A stretch of 10,024 nucleotides of DNA, taken from positions 85,051 through 95,074 of the forward strand of contig QKYT01000247.1 of assembly GCA_003550305.1 (NCBI GenBank), in the 5' to 3' direction. The notes under the pieces were generated by a model. The model was not told where the DNA came from. It saw nothing but the letters and a program-made list of their open reading frames with translations, and searched no databases. Numbering within the stretch: the first letter of the stretch is position 1; the number at the start of each line of letters is the position of its first letter. Below are positions 1 through 7,194 of this stretch, piece after piece. This stretch comes from Glomus cerebriforme (lineage: Eukaryota > Glomeromycota > Glomeromycetes > Glomerales > Glomeraceae). The translations under genes were made by a program, and so were the position numbers.

Positions 1-79
1 GGCATTTCGGCGTTTCGGCACTATATTAGAGGTTTCACTTTTCGGCATTAGGCCAAACAGGTTTCGGCAAGCAATCTTA
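1..79. mobile_element. Right end of an inverted-repeat (MITE-like) element, truncated by the window
   Basis: The last bases, gtttcggcaagcaatctta (61-79), match the right terminal repeat of the element at 152-395 (gtttcggcaagcaacctta) with one difference. The stretch before it is rich in TTTCGGC and GGC words (positions 4-20, 43-54), as is the other copy in decayed form. Immediately to the right, the minus-strand hAT reading frame resumes, so this copy also appears to sit inside or next to that transposase relic. The left end lies outside the window. No coding capacity is visible. Confidence 0.5.
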
Positions 80-862
80 AACTATGGCTATTTTTTGAGC
101 TAACAATCAATCTGAAAAAATATCTTTTGATAGTGAAATATATGCTGATCGTAAGGTTGCCTGCCTAAACCTCTTCAAAATTCTATGATTAGTTTCGTTA
201 AAATTTTACTATAGATTTATTATAATTTAGGCAAAGTTTTAGCAGTTTTGGCAATTATAATAGGTTTTGGCAGTTTTACTTTTCTTCAGAGTTTCGCCAG
301 TTTTTTAATATAACTTTAATATAGTTTTAATATAATTTCACTTTTCAGCGAAACGTCATCTTGCCTAAACCCCTAAGTTTCGGCAAGCAACCTTAGCTAG
401 TCATAATATTTTAAGAAATTTAATGAAGAAAGGATTTTTAATTGTTTGCCATGAAATTCCATAAATAACAAATGCTTTAATAAAAGCACAGTCAATTTCT
501 TTAATTCTTTCATCAGTTAATTTGGTGCTTTCAACATAATTTACAACTTTTAACTGCATTTTTTTATTAAATTTATATTTTTTTTCAGTAGATGTATTTG
601 TTTCTTCTATAGCTTTTATTGTTAAACAGTTGAAAAATAAGTTTTTAGCATCGAGTAGTACTTTTAGTTATAAATTTACCAGGTAGTTTTCACATACTTC
701 TGGAGATCCTTTATACCAAAACTTGTTACAAAAATTACAAGTAGCATTATAATGAACTTTTGAAATTTACCAGCCTTAACTAATATAAGTTTTTCATATA
801 ATAGATTTTGGCCTACCACTTTTATTTTTAGAAGAATTTACATCTTTACTTGTATAGATATA
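80..862 (-). pseudogene. hAT transposase N-terminal relic (BED finger), split by a MITE-like insertion
   Basis: On the minus strand one frame can be followed from about 862 to 398, broken by several stops. It carries GRPKSII, a BED-type zinc-finger half CNFCNKFWYKGSP with a CxxC at 739-728, and then a DUF659-like stretch ending IKNPFFIKFLKIL. After the insertion at 152-395 the protein continues on the far side with a stretch around LSKDIFSD and LLAQKIAIV (about 139-82), the order expected in BED-hAT proteins of fungi. The expected finger histidines are not seen; a Tyr and Leu stand there. Stops after GRPKSII (TGA), in the SxGW segment (TAA, TAA) and after YLVNL (TAA) show it is dead. The catalytic RNase H-like core and the dimerisation domain are absent, lost or beyond the left edge. 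No start codon is evident. Family assignment is from motif recognition only. Confidence 0.72.
152..395. mobile_element. MITE-like non-autonomous element with 21-bp terminal inverted repeats
   Basis: The left end taaggttgcctgcctaaacct (152-172 for 21 bases) pairs with the reverse complement of 375-395 at 18 of 21 positions. The 244-bp interior holds degenerate copies of the words gttttggca and tttcgccag and has no reading frame. It separates two parts of one hAT reading frame, which supports insertion. The bases flanking it, gctgatcg on the left and gctagtca on the right, agree at 5 of 8 positions and differ only by transitions, so they may be a decayed 8-bp target duplication. An 8-bp duplication would suggest mobilisation by a hAT-type transposase. 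That last step is inference. Confidence 0.58.
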
Positions 863-1299
863 TTAAAAAAAATATGTCAAATAAGTTTAAAGTAATATTT
901 GAAACTTGAAACTGAGAGAAAAATGCATTAATAGTTGACCTTTTATTTAATTAAAATAGAAAAATTTTTTCAAGTAGGCTATACTATATTGTTAATGCCT
1001 TTTGACTATTTTATTAATTTGATATTTAATTATTTTCATTTTATTAAATAAAAATTAATTATCTTCAAAAGTTTAAATGTTTTTCGTTATAAAAAGATTG
1101 AAACTTTTATTAAATTTAAAAATAAATTTTTTTTATCATCATGTGAATTTCAGTATTGGATATATCGGATAATATCAGAAAGTTTAGGAATTTTGGATAC
1201 ATATCAGATTTTTATTCTGATTACAGAATTTAGGAATTAGATTTCAGACTATTTGACAAATCTGATATATATCAGAATTAAAAATAGAGTTTAGCCTGA
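863..1299. other. AT-rich spacer, no gene seen
   Basis: I see no frame with recognisable protein motifs on either strand. The stretch 1145-1290 holds repeated short words of the type atatcagatt/tctgatatat in both orientations (for example near 1165, 1202, 1260), a weak inverted-repeat texture, but no clean unit. Confidence 0.5.
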
Positions 1300-1712
1300 A
1301 TTATTAATTATCATAATGATAATTGACGATGCACTTATTTATTAAATATTATTACAATGATAATTGACAATACAGTTATTTATTGAATATTATCACAATG
1401 ATAATTGACAATGCACTTATTTATTGAATATTATCACAATGATAATTAACAATGCACTTATTTATTAAATATTATCATAATAATAATTGACAATGCAGTT
1501 ATTTATTAAATATTATTACAATGATAATTGACAATGCAGTTATTTATTGAATATTATTACAATGATAATTGACAATGCACTTATTTATTGAATATTATCA
1601 CAATGATAATTGACAATTTACTTATTTATTGAATATTATCATAATGATAATTGACAATGCAGTTTTTTATTAAATATTATCACAATAATAATTGATGATG
1701 AAGTTATATATT
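1300..1712. repeat. 41-bp minisatellite, about 10 units
   Basis: The anchor aattga (once aattaa) recurs at 1321, 1362, 1403, 1444, 1485, 1526, 1567, 1608, 1649 and 1690, an exact 41-nt step without a length change. A typical unit contains caatgcacttatttattgaa followed by tattatcacaatgataattg. Each unit holds the dyad ATTATC-N5-GATAAT, which could form a short hairpin; in the first unit the dyad is nearly a perfect palindrome (1308-1326). Copies differ by scattered substitutions, mostly c/g at the cactt/cagtt position and transitions. Units are directly adjacent, so there are no spacers of CRISPR type. Confidence 0.95.
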
Positions 1713-2201
1713 AGAAAGTTTTGGAGCTAAAAAATATGTTGATCAATACTATTAGTTGTTTAACATGTTGTAAAATACCTGTATACTGGAGTTTATCAAT
1801 ACATGCAGTTAATATATGCATTTTTCTATATTAACAGTTATTAAACACATTATATACTATTACGTAATACCTATATATCAATGTCACTTAATATTTTTTC
1901 AATATAATAAATAGCCAGTTATAATAAATAATTATTATATAATTATAATTTTATTTATTTTAAATTTACTTATCTAATAAATATATTAAAAAATAATTTT
2001 NTTATAAATTATAATTAAAATTTTATTAAAATTTATTAAAAATCTTTAAAATCAGAATTTGGATTATTATATTAGCCAATATTAAACATAATTCCAGCCA
2101 AATTCAAAAATAAAGTGAGTTAAAACCATCCAGAAAATTTTAATTTTCACTTTTTGTAATATCTTACTATTGATACTTCTTCTTTTTGTCATTATGAATA
2201 G
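1713..2201. other. AT-rich spacer with one ambiguous base
   Basis: No coding or RNA feature is visible. Base 2001 is N within a run of T and A. The end of the stretch (2172-2201) holds a pyrimidine-rich tract leading to an AG that serves as the presumed splice acceptor of the exon-like fragment that follows. Confidence 0.5.
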
Positions 2202-2374
2202 GTGGAGGAAACAGCAATGGCTCTTTTTCTATAGGTACTAATAACATTTACCCATCCATAGAGGAGGAGCTTTTCGCAAGATTAATTAAAAAAAAATTAA
2301 AATTGAAAAAGAAAAAAAAAATGAAAAAAACTCATTATATACTTTTTTTGTATCATGTATATAGTTATAGCTGA
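2202..2374 (+). pseudogene. Orphan exon-like fragment, possibly a CENP-B-type DNA-binding remnant
   Basis: A pyrimidine-rich tract and AG at 2200-2201 precede an open stretch (codons from 2204 to the TGA at 2372-2374). It begins GGNSNGSFSIGTNNIYPSIE and continues EEELFARLIKKK, then becomes a lysine-rich run encoded by poly(A). The higher GC of 2202-2280 stands out from its surroundings. The YPSIEEEL segment resembles the start of CENP-B-type helix-turn-helix domains in fungal pogo-like transposases (a Tyr/Phe-Pro-x-Ile/Leu-Glu pattern), which is a weak similarity. No catalytic domain follows. It may be one exon of a broken transposon or of a lost host gene. Confidence 0.3.
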
Positions 2375-2420
2375 AATTGTTTTGTAAATTTCATATTTCA
2401 AAATTACGTTATGTAATAAT

Positions 2421-2565
2421 AATTACAGATTCCTTAATTAATTACGAGTTCCTTTATTAATTATAGTTTCCTTAATTAATTACAGGTTCCTTTATTAATT
2501 ACAGATTTCTTAATTAATTATGAGTTCCTTAATTAATTACAAGTTCCTTTATTAATTACGAATAA
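2421..2565. repeat. 19-bp minisatellite, about 7.5 units
   Basis: Unit aattacagattccttaatt is repeated head to tail at 2421, 2440, 2459, 2478, 2497, 2516 and 2535, with a partial copy from 2554. Units alternate at two spots: ccttaatt versus cctttatt, and acag/acga/atag/atga/acaa in the middle. The period is constant, with only substitutions. Confidence 0.93.
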
Positions 2566-2788
2566 TACTAATATAACTCTATGCATATAGTAACTATGCG
2601 AACTTAAATCTTAGAAAAACAACGTAAAATACACAAATTTAAAATTTAGGTTAAAAAATTAAATGTTTATTTTATTTTATAACTAATTATATAATACATT
2701 ATATTTTTTTATTGAACATGGTTTATCCTTTACAAAAATAAGAAAAAAAACTAAACACTAAATCTCAATCAAAGTTCTGGCCTATTGC
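2566..2788. other. Spacer; possible 3' end region of the minus-strand mini-exon array
   Basis: No reading frame of note is seen. On the minus strand a pyrimidine-rich stretch ending in AAG (about 2733-2755) resembles the 3' ends of the introns in the adjacent array. An AATAAA word on the minus strand (about 2709-2714, within ttttttattgaa) could be a polyadenylation signal. In such AT-rich DNA the word occurs by chance often. Confidence 0.25.
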
Positions 2789-3210
2789 AATATATCAAGG
2801 TTATTTTCTACAAAATAAAGCAAAAAAGAAATGTTGAAAGCCTAAAATATTTCTTTTAAGTAAATTCTAAATAGAAATCCATTAACATACCTGAAGTCTT
2901 CAATACTATTCCCTACAAAAAAGAAATATTAAGATGTTCCTTTAAGCAAATTCCAACCAAAATTCTGCAAAATATATACACCTTCAACTCTTCAAAGCTG
3001 TTCCTTATAAAATAATGAAAAAAAGAAATGTTAGAATATTTTTTTAAGCAAATTCTAACAAAAATTTCACAAAATATATACTTGAAATCTGCATTCAATT
3101 CTTCAAAGTCATTCCCTATAAAAATAAAGAAAAAAAGAAATATTAGAATGTTTCTTTAAGCAAATTCCAATAAAAATCTAACAAAAATATATACCTAATA
3201 CCTGATTTAC

Positions 3211-3268
3211 CTTTCGCCACAGCATGATAATCGACTCCCACAGCACGGTTCACTTCGAATTCATCAAA
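3211..3268 (-). other. Distinct 58-nt exon candidate inside the mini-exon array
   Basis: On the minus strand a run of nine T followed by CAG (acceptor, ending at 3269) leads into a 58-nt block that ends GCGAAAG and meets GTAAAT (donor, from 3210). Its single open frame reads FDEFEVNRAVGVDYHAVAK. It is clearly richer in G and C than its flanks, and it replaces the expected array unit between the copies at 3082-3115 and 3328-3361. The splice sites and clean frame suggest a genuine exon, perhaps captured or left over from a host gene. I do not recognise the protein. Confidence 0.45.
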
Positions 3269-3768
3269 CTGAAAAAAAAACAATTAATTAATTAAAATTA
3301 ATTAAATAATTAATAAAGTAAATTAGTTAGAAGTCCACATTCAATTTTTCAAAGTCATTTCCTATAAAAATAAAGAAAAAAGAAACTTTAGAACGTTTCT
3401 TTAAGCAAATTCCAACCAAAATCTCACAAAATATATACCTGAAATCCGCATTTAATTCTTCAAAGTTGTTTCCTATAAAAATAAAGAAAAAAAGAAATGT
3501 TAGAATGTTTCTTTAAGCAAATTCCAACCAAAATCCCACAAAATATATACCTGAAGTCCGCATTCAATTCTTCAAAATTGTTTCCTATAAAAATAAAGAA
3601 AAAAGAAATGTTGACTATTTTTTAAGCATATTCTAACCAAAATCCCACAAAAGATATACCTGAAGTCTGCATTCAATTCTTCAAGATCATTCTCTATAAA
3701 AATAAAGAAAAAAGAAACATTAGAATGTTTCTTTAAGTAAATTCTAACCAATACCCATTGCAATGTAC

Positions 3769-3800
3769 CTGAAGTCTGTTTTTAAGGCCATTTTTGTCTC
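3769..3800 (-). other. Possible first coding exon of the mini-exon array (ATG MALKTDF)
   Basis: At the upstream end of the array (minus strand) the block differs from the others but ends identically in GACTTCAG followed by donor GTACAT (3768 downward). It contains ATG at 3791-3789 in a favourable context (A at -3, G at +4) and reads MALKTDF before the donor. An AG at 3802-3801 precedes it, so it could instead be an internal exon. Its shared end suggests that it belongs to the same duplicated family. A protein start here is an inference. Confidence 0.3.
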
Positions 3801-3802
3801 CT

Positions 3803-4181
3803 AATCAGCTAATCTATTATAAAAAAGTTTTTTATAAAAAAAATGTAATAAAAAAAATTTTCAGTTTGTTTTTATAAAAAATATAAGTATATAAATAAAA
3901 TATTTCAGTTTATTTTTTTTCATATTTTAAAAGTCAGAGATATTTAAAAAACTATATTTAAATAAATAAAAAATTTAGATCGGTAAAAATGAGATTAATA
4001 AATAAAAATTTATCAATCTTATAGAAAAAAATGACCATCTATAAACTCTCAGTTTAACTTTATGCAAACATAACTTTTTAATTTCATATAAACTACATAA
4101 ACACAGATTATAAATCATGAAAAAAATAATTTTTATTTCAAAATATTAATATTTTAAAATAACTGATTCAAAGTTTAATAT
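3803..4181. other. AT-rich spacer, no gene seen
   Basis: The stretch is dominated by runs of A and T with no recognisable frame, repeat unit or RNA gene. If the mini-exon array is transcribed on the minus strand, its promoter would lie here, but no specific element can be pointed out. Confidence 0.45.
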
Positions 4182-4322
4182 TTACCCAGTTGATAGCATC
4201 CAACATCCTATTTTAATGATCACCAAATTGTTCTTGCAATAAAGCATTACATCAAACTCCTTTTCTCTATGATCAACTGGTTGTCTTTCAATACACACTT
4301 TTACAACTTGCATTTCAAGAAG
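4182..4322 (-). other. Possible in-frame continuation of the hAT tail past its TGA
   Basis: After the TGA at 4325-4323 the same frame stays open for about 46 codons (LLEMQVVKVCIERQPVDHRE and onward) to TAA at 4184-4182. The TGA could be a mutated CGA arginine codon, in line with other stops in this relic, so the ancestral protein may have extended this far. Open frames of this length occur by chance, though they are less likely in DNA this rich in T and A. Confidence 0.3.
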
Positions 4323-4599
4323 TCAACGTAACTCTTCAGATACTAAGTTTAAGTATTCATCAATTCTACTATTATTATTCATACCATCCTCAACCTCAAC
4401 CTCATCATCGTCATAATCATAATCATCTTCTACTTCAACAATATTATCTTCAGCAAGGTGTTCAGACAAATTTTTTTCAACTTTCTCATAAAATTTCTCT
4501 TTTGATAAACCTTGATATACATATTTCAATTCCGCTTTAGCATTAGTAATGTAATAGACATGCAATTTGGCCATATTTTGTATACGATTTATTTCTAAT

Positions 4600-4698
4600 C
4601 TTTTTAATTTTGTTAAAAAAAAATAATAATTTATTGAATTATTAATTATCAGTTGTATAGATTATAGAATTTGTATAAATCAAAATTAAATTTCCTAC
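4600..4698 (-). other. Intron of the hAT relic (99 nt)
   Basis: Donor GTAGGA begins at 4698 directly after the codons for HRTR, and the acceptor AAAAAG ends at 4600. Removing it joins a split Arg codon (AG|A) to LEINRIQNMAK in frame, the continuation expected after the hAT dimerisation domain. The acceptor choice rests on phase and similarity. Confidence 0.65.
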
Positions 4699-5026
4699 CT
4701 GGTTCTATGTTTATTCATTATCTATCCTAATACAGAAAATATTCATTCGCATCCTGCATTATGGGGTCTTATTGATAAAACTTTAAAAGCTAAATCTCAG
4801 ATAAAATTTCTATCATTATTTTCTTCATATGTTAACTTCCACCAGCTTTGAACTGTATATACTTCATCGATAAATTCATGATCATACGGAGCTTTTTTAT
4901 TTCTATAATTAGCAAATTGACCTATCAAAATCTGATTAGAATTTTTTCCTCTACCCATTTTAAGCTATATTTCTTGAATTTCGTATTTAATTACTTTGCA
5001 AAAAGTCTTTGTTTTCATTTCTTCAT

Positions 5027-5094
5027 CTTAATATAAATAAATAATAAATAAATAAATTGTTAAAAAAAGTAAATCATGATTAAAGTATAATTAC
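5027..5094 (-). other. Intron of the hAT relic (68 nt)
   Basis: Donor GTAATT begins at 5094 after HPKYR plus one base, and the acceptor ATTAAG ends at 5027. Splicing gives G|AT, an Asp codon, and continues DEEMKTKTFCK in the frame that reaches the dimerisation domain. Confidence 0.7.
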
Positions 5095-5413
5095 CTCTAT
5101 ATTTTGGATGTAATATATATGCGAGCATATATAATTTAATATCGAATTATTTCCATCTTTTGTAAAAAATATTAATGCATTCATTACGAAATGATATCTG
5201 TTATGTTTCTAGTAAATTCTTAATAGCAGTGAAAAGCTTAATTATTTCAATGAAACAATTAGCCAAAGTAGTGATTTTAAATTCAAGACATTTTAATGGT
5301 TTTTTAATTGGTTCAATAACTAATACCAATTCTTCTAAATCAACATAAAAATGCCGATTAGAAATAATTTTTTTAATATCACTACTTAACGTATCACCAT
5401 CTTGTGCTACAAT

Positions 5414-5485
5414 CTGCTCATTATAATAATAAATAATAATTAATTAAATTTAAATTTAAAATTAAATTATTAGAAAATTACTTAC
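5414..5485 (-). other. Intron of the hAT relic (72 nt)
   Basis: A consensus donor GTAAGT begins at 5485 after ILKD, and the acceptor GAGCAG ends at 5414. Splicing is phase 0 and continues IVAQDGDTLSSDIKK. The unspliced frame runs into TAA within a few codons, at 5464-5462. Confidence 0.72.
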
Positions 5486-5752
5486 ATCTTTTAAAATAGT
5501 CTCATAAGATAAAATGGAATTTGTACAATTGAATGCAGTAATCCAATGTGTTTTGACATATGATTTTAAACCACTATTCTTTACCATTTTTTCCAGTATT
5601 TCCGTACATAAGATCTCTCCAGCTATATGAGAAGCTTTAAAATATTTGATAACCTTTATACATTTTTTTAAAAGTTTCTCAGCAAAAGGCAATTTATATA
5701 TATCATTAGTGATCAAATTGATGTAATGATTAATACATCGAATTGGCATTAT

Positions 5753-5826
5753 ACTTTGATATTTTCATTAACAATTTTTTTTGCTTTTTACTTTGATATT
5801 TTCATTGACAATTTTTTTTGCTTTTA
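5753..5826. repeat. 37-bp tandem duplication inside the hAT relic
   Basis: Copies 5753-5789 and 5790-5826 (actttgatattttcattaac and onward) differ at two positions. As 37 is not a multiple of 3, the duplication shifts the transposase frame and adds two stops between the SGNATS segment and RCINHYINLI. The few differences make it younger than most of the decay around it. Confidence 0.9.
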
Positions 5827-6035
5827 CCATAGAAGTTGCATTGCCAGACATTATTGCCAAAAATTTCTCTGAATCAACTGACTCAATCACTTCAATTATT
5901 TTTTTGGTAATAAAGGAATGGTATAAGATTCTTTAGAAAAATTTTAAATGAAATGGATATATTCTTTTTCACTCTAAGTAAAAATAATAAATATGTAAAA
6001 TGATTGTCTTACTGGTGATGTCCAGTCATCTAACC

Positions 6036-6115
6036 CTTTGAAATTAAAAATTAATTATGCATGTAGATCTTTTAAAATAAAATTTAATATGAATAATTAA
6101 AATATAAAATAAATA
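6036..6115 (-). other. Intron of the hAT relic (80 nt)
   Basis: Donor GTATTT begins at 6115 after the codons KLVRC and a stop, and the acceptor TTTCAAAG ends at 6036. The next exon starts GG-TTA and gives LDDWTSP, the segment expected next in BED-hAT proteins. The exact phase at this junction is blurred by the stop codon just before the donor. Confidence 0.6.
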
Positions 6116-6755
6116 CCTAACATCGCACAAGTTTCATTTTTAAGTATTGTGATGAAAGTATATAAGCTGAACATAAAGTTTTAACAAAATCTTTAAAAAA
6201 TGGATGCTGTACTAAATGGAATAGGATATCACAACAAATAAACAATTTAACAAGGATCTGATTTGCTAATTGTATTTTTGAGTTAGTAATATTAAGAGAT
6301 TTATAATATTCATCAATTTGTTGCTAATTACTATAATGAATCTTTACTTTTTTTAATGGTCTATTATCATCATTGATAGAATGATCTAAATTTCCTCTAT
6401 CTCAAATAATATTCATATATCTTTCTTTAATTTTATAATCTGCATTAATACATCGAAAACTAATATAAGTTTTAATTTCATCTGTTTTAGCATTAGCTTT
6501 TTTTTTCCAGCTACATTCTTTACATTTAGCATCACAATGACCTTGAACTCATGGGCCTATTTTTATAAAAAAATCCCAAATGTCATTTTTTAGTTTTTCA
6601 GGTTTTCTTTTTTTAGCAACATTTATTTTATTTGCATCTATATCATCATTATTATCTTCAGGATTTGGTGATATTAAAGTGTTTACTTTTTTTCTTTCAT
6701 ATGGTATATTTTCCTTCTAGTGGTTTTTTAAAATATGAAAGTTTTTTATTATCAT

Positions 6756-6888
6756 GAAAAAGGTTTTATTGGTGTTAATTGTAAGACAAAATTCTTAAAT
6801 CCTTAATTTGGATATTTAATGTAATGTATAACTAACTGATAATCATTTATATATATATGCTATAATTAATTATTAATTTTGTATATCG
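6756..6888. other. Short AT-rich spacer between hAT relic and pogo element
   Basis: This would hold the 5' untranslated part and promoter of the minus-strand hAT relic. A run of alternating A and T (6847-6858) could serve as a TATA element but is not distinctive. No hAT terminal repeat is recognised. Confidence 0.3.
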
Positions 6889-6940
6889 AAATTAATTACA
6901 TATACCAGAATTAATTACGTTTACCAAAATTAATTATGTA
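6889..6940. repeat. Short 19-bp tandem repeat at the pogo insertion site
   Basis: Units aaattaattacatatacca (6889-6907), gaattaattacgtttacca (6908-6926) and a partial aaattaattatgta (6927-6940) lie head to tail. The core AATTAATTA also forms the core of the 19-bp array at 2421-2565. The terminal TA at 6939-6940 is the presumed TA target of the pogo element. Confidence 0.75.
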
Positions 6941-6995
6941 CAGTCAGGCCCTTATATAATCATCTCCTATATAATCACACCTTTTTATAATCACC
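6941..6995 (+). repeat. Terminal inverted-repeat region of the pogo-type element (left end)
   Basis: It begins cagtcaggccc, followed by three spaced copies of a TATAATCA word (about 6955, 6971 and 6986), which may be transposase binding sites. It aligns over about 42 bases with 9980-10022, with one gap; most differences are T here for C there or A here for G there. The right-hand partner is not in the window. Confidence 0.8.
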
Positions 6996-7175
6996 TATTT
7001 TTATGTAACTGACTTAAAGTTAGTCAAAAAATCCTTCTTTAATCACATACATATTATAATTACTATCACTAAAAAATAATTAAATGTACATATTAGTTTT
7101 ATTAATATAAAAATCTCTTTATAATTACATAATTTCTGATTGGCTGTAGATTTTAGTGATCATTTGCATTGTACA

Positions 7176-7194
7176 TATATAAACCTATATAAAC
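7176..7194 (+). promoter_or_regulatory. Candidate TATA box of the pogo transposase
   Basis: The word TATATAAA occurs twice (7176-7183 and 7187-7194), about 50-70 bases before the ATG at 7246. The GC-containing aaacgcgcag follows. Position and sequence fit a core promoter, though the surroundings are AT-rich. Confidence 0.45.

Larger units (their letters stand above)
2789..3802 (-). repeat. Tandem array of about 110-bp intron/mini-exon units
   Basis: On the minus strand each unit reads: acceptor (a long pyrimidine tract ending TATAG), a 34-nt block, donor GTATAT, then about 75-78 nt holding the branch-site-like word CTAAC before the next pyrimidine tract. Blocks lie at 3660-3693, 3551-3584, 3439-3472, 3328-3361 and 3082-3115; two shortened 22-nt blocks lie at 2982-3003 and 2891-2912; a degenerate one ends near 2807. 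Spacing between donors is 109, 109, 112, then after an interruption 100 and 91. Only one frame of the 34-nt block is open and it gives NNFEELNADF or NDLEELNADF. However 34 is not a multiple of 3, so joining neighbouring blocks directly would shift frame into stops. The array may therefore be a decayed duplicated exon, mutually exclusive exons, or a transcript that is not translated through it. The donor is lost in the copy at 3328-3361. I do not recognise the peptide. Confidence 0.72.
4323..6755 (-). pseudogene. hAT transposase relic (BED finger to dimerisation domain), intron-containing
   Basis: A cut-and-paste DNA transposase of the hAT superfamily, no longer functional. On the minus strand an ATG at 6755-6753 opens the frame. 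Exon 1 holds NDIWDFFIKIGP and a BED-finger half CDAKCKECSWKKK (about 6535-6500), then QHPFFKDFVKTLC. Exon 2 (from 6035) holds LDDWTSP, NFSKESY, SGNATSM, then RCINHYINLI and LKSYVKTHWITAFNC. Exon 3 (5413-5095) holds LVLVIEPIKKPLKC, FYKRWK and AYILHPKYR. Exon 4 (5026-4699) holds the dimerisation signature DLAFKVLSIRPHNAGCE and IFSVLG. Exon 5 (4599-4323) is MAKLHVYYITNAKAEL plus an Asp/Glu-rich tail. The intron phases fit from exon 3 onward. At least eleven stops, small frameshifts and a 37-bp duplication break it. A Gly stands where the Asp of the usual DNAS motif is expected (5845-5843). Terminal repeats were not found. Confidence 0.88.

Noticed and set aside
1300..1712. CRISPR array
   Set aside because: Repeats are contiguous with no variable spacers, and the genome is eukaryotic.
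2913..3763. Minus-strand open frames at 2913-3098 and 3572-3763 as small proteins
   Set aside because: They read through what look like introns of the mini-exon array; the Phe/Ile-rich parts are translated pyrimidine tracts and branch regions. Only the short FEELNADF blocks are plausible coding sequence.
4323..4574. Independent small acidic protein on the minus strand
   Set aside because: Its start MAKLHVYY is preceded in frame by LEINRIQN, which splices cleanly to the hAT dimerisation exon, so it is the last exon of that transposase rather than a separate gene.
4848..5036. Plus-strand open frame of 62 codons
   Set aside because: It lies antisense to the hAT exon that carries the dimerisation region, where the minus strand has clear family motifs. 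The plus-strand protein is low-complexity Phe/Ile-rich.
5974..6012. A 39-nt GTAAGA...TTAG intron in the hAT relic
   Set aside because: Reading straight through gives SPVRQSFYIFIIFT then SEKEYIHFI, which matches the expected continuous hAT segment. The piece is also too short compared with the other introns here.
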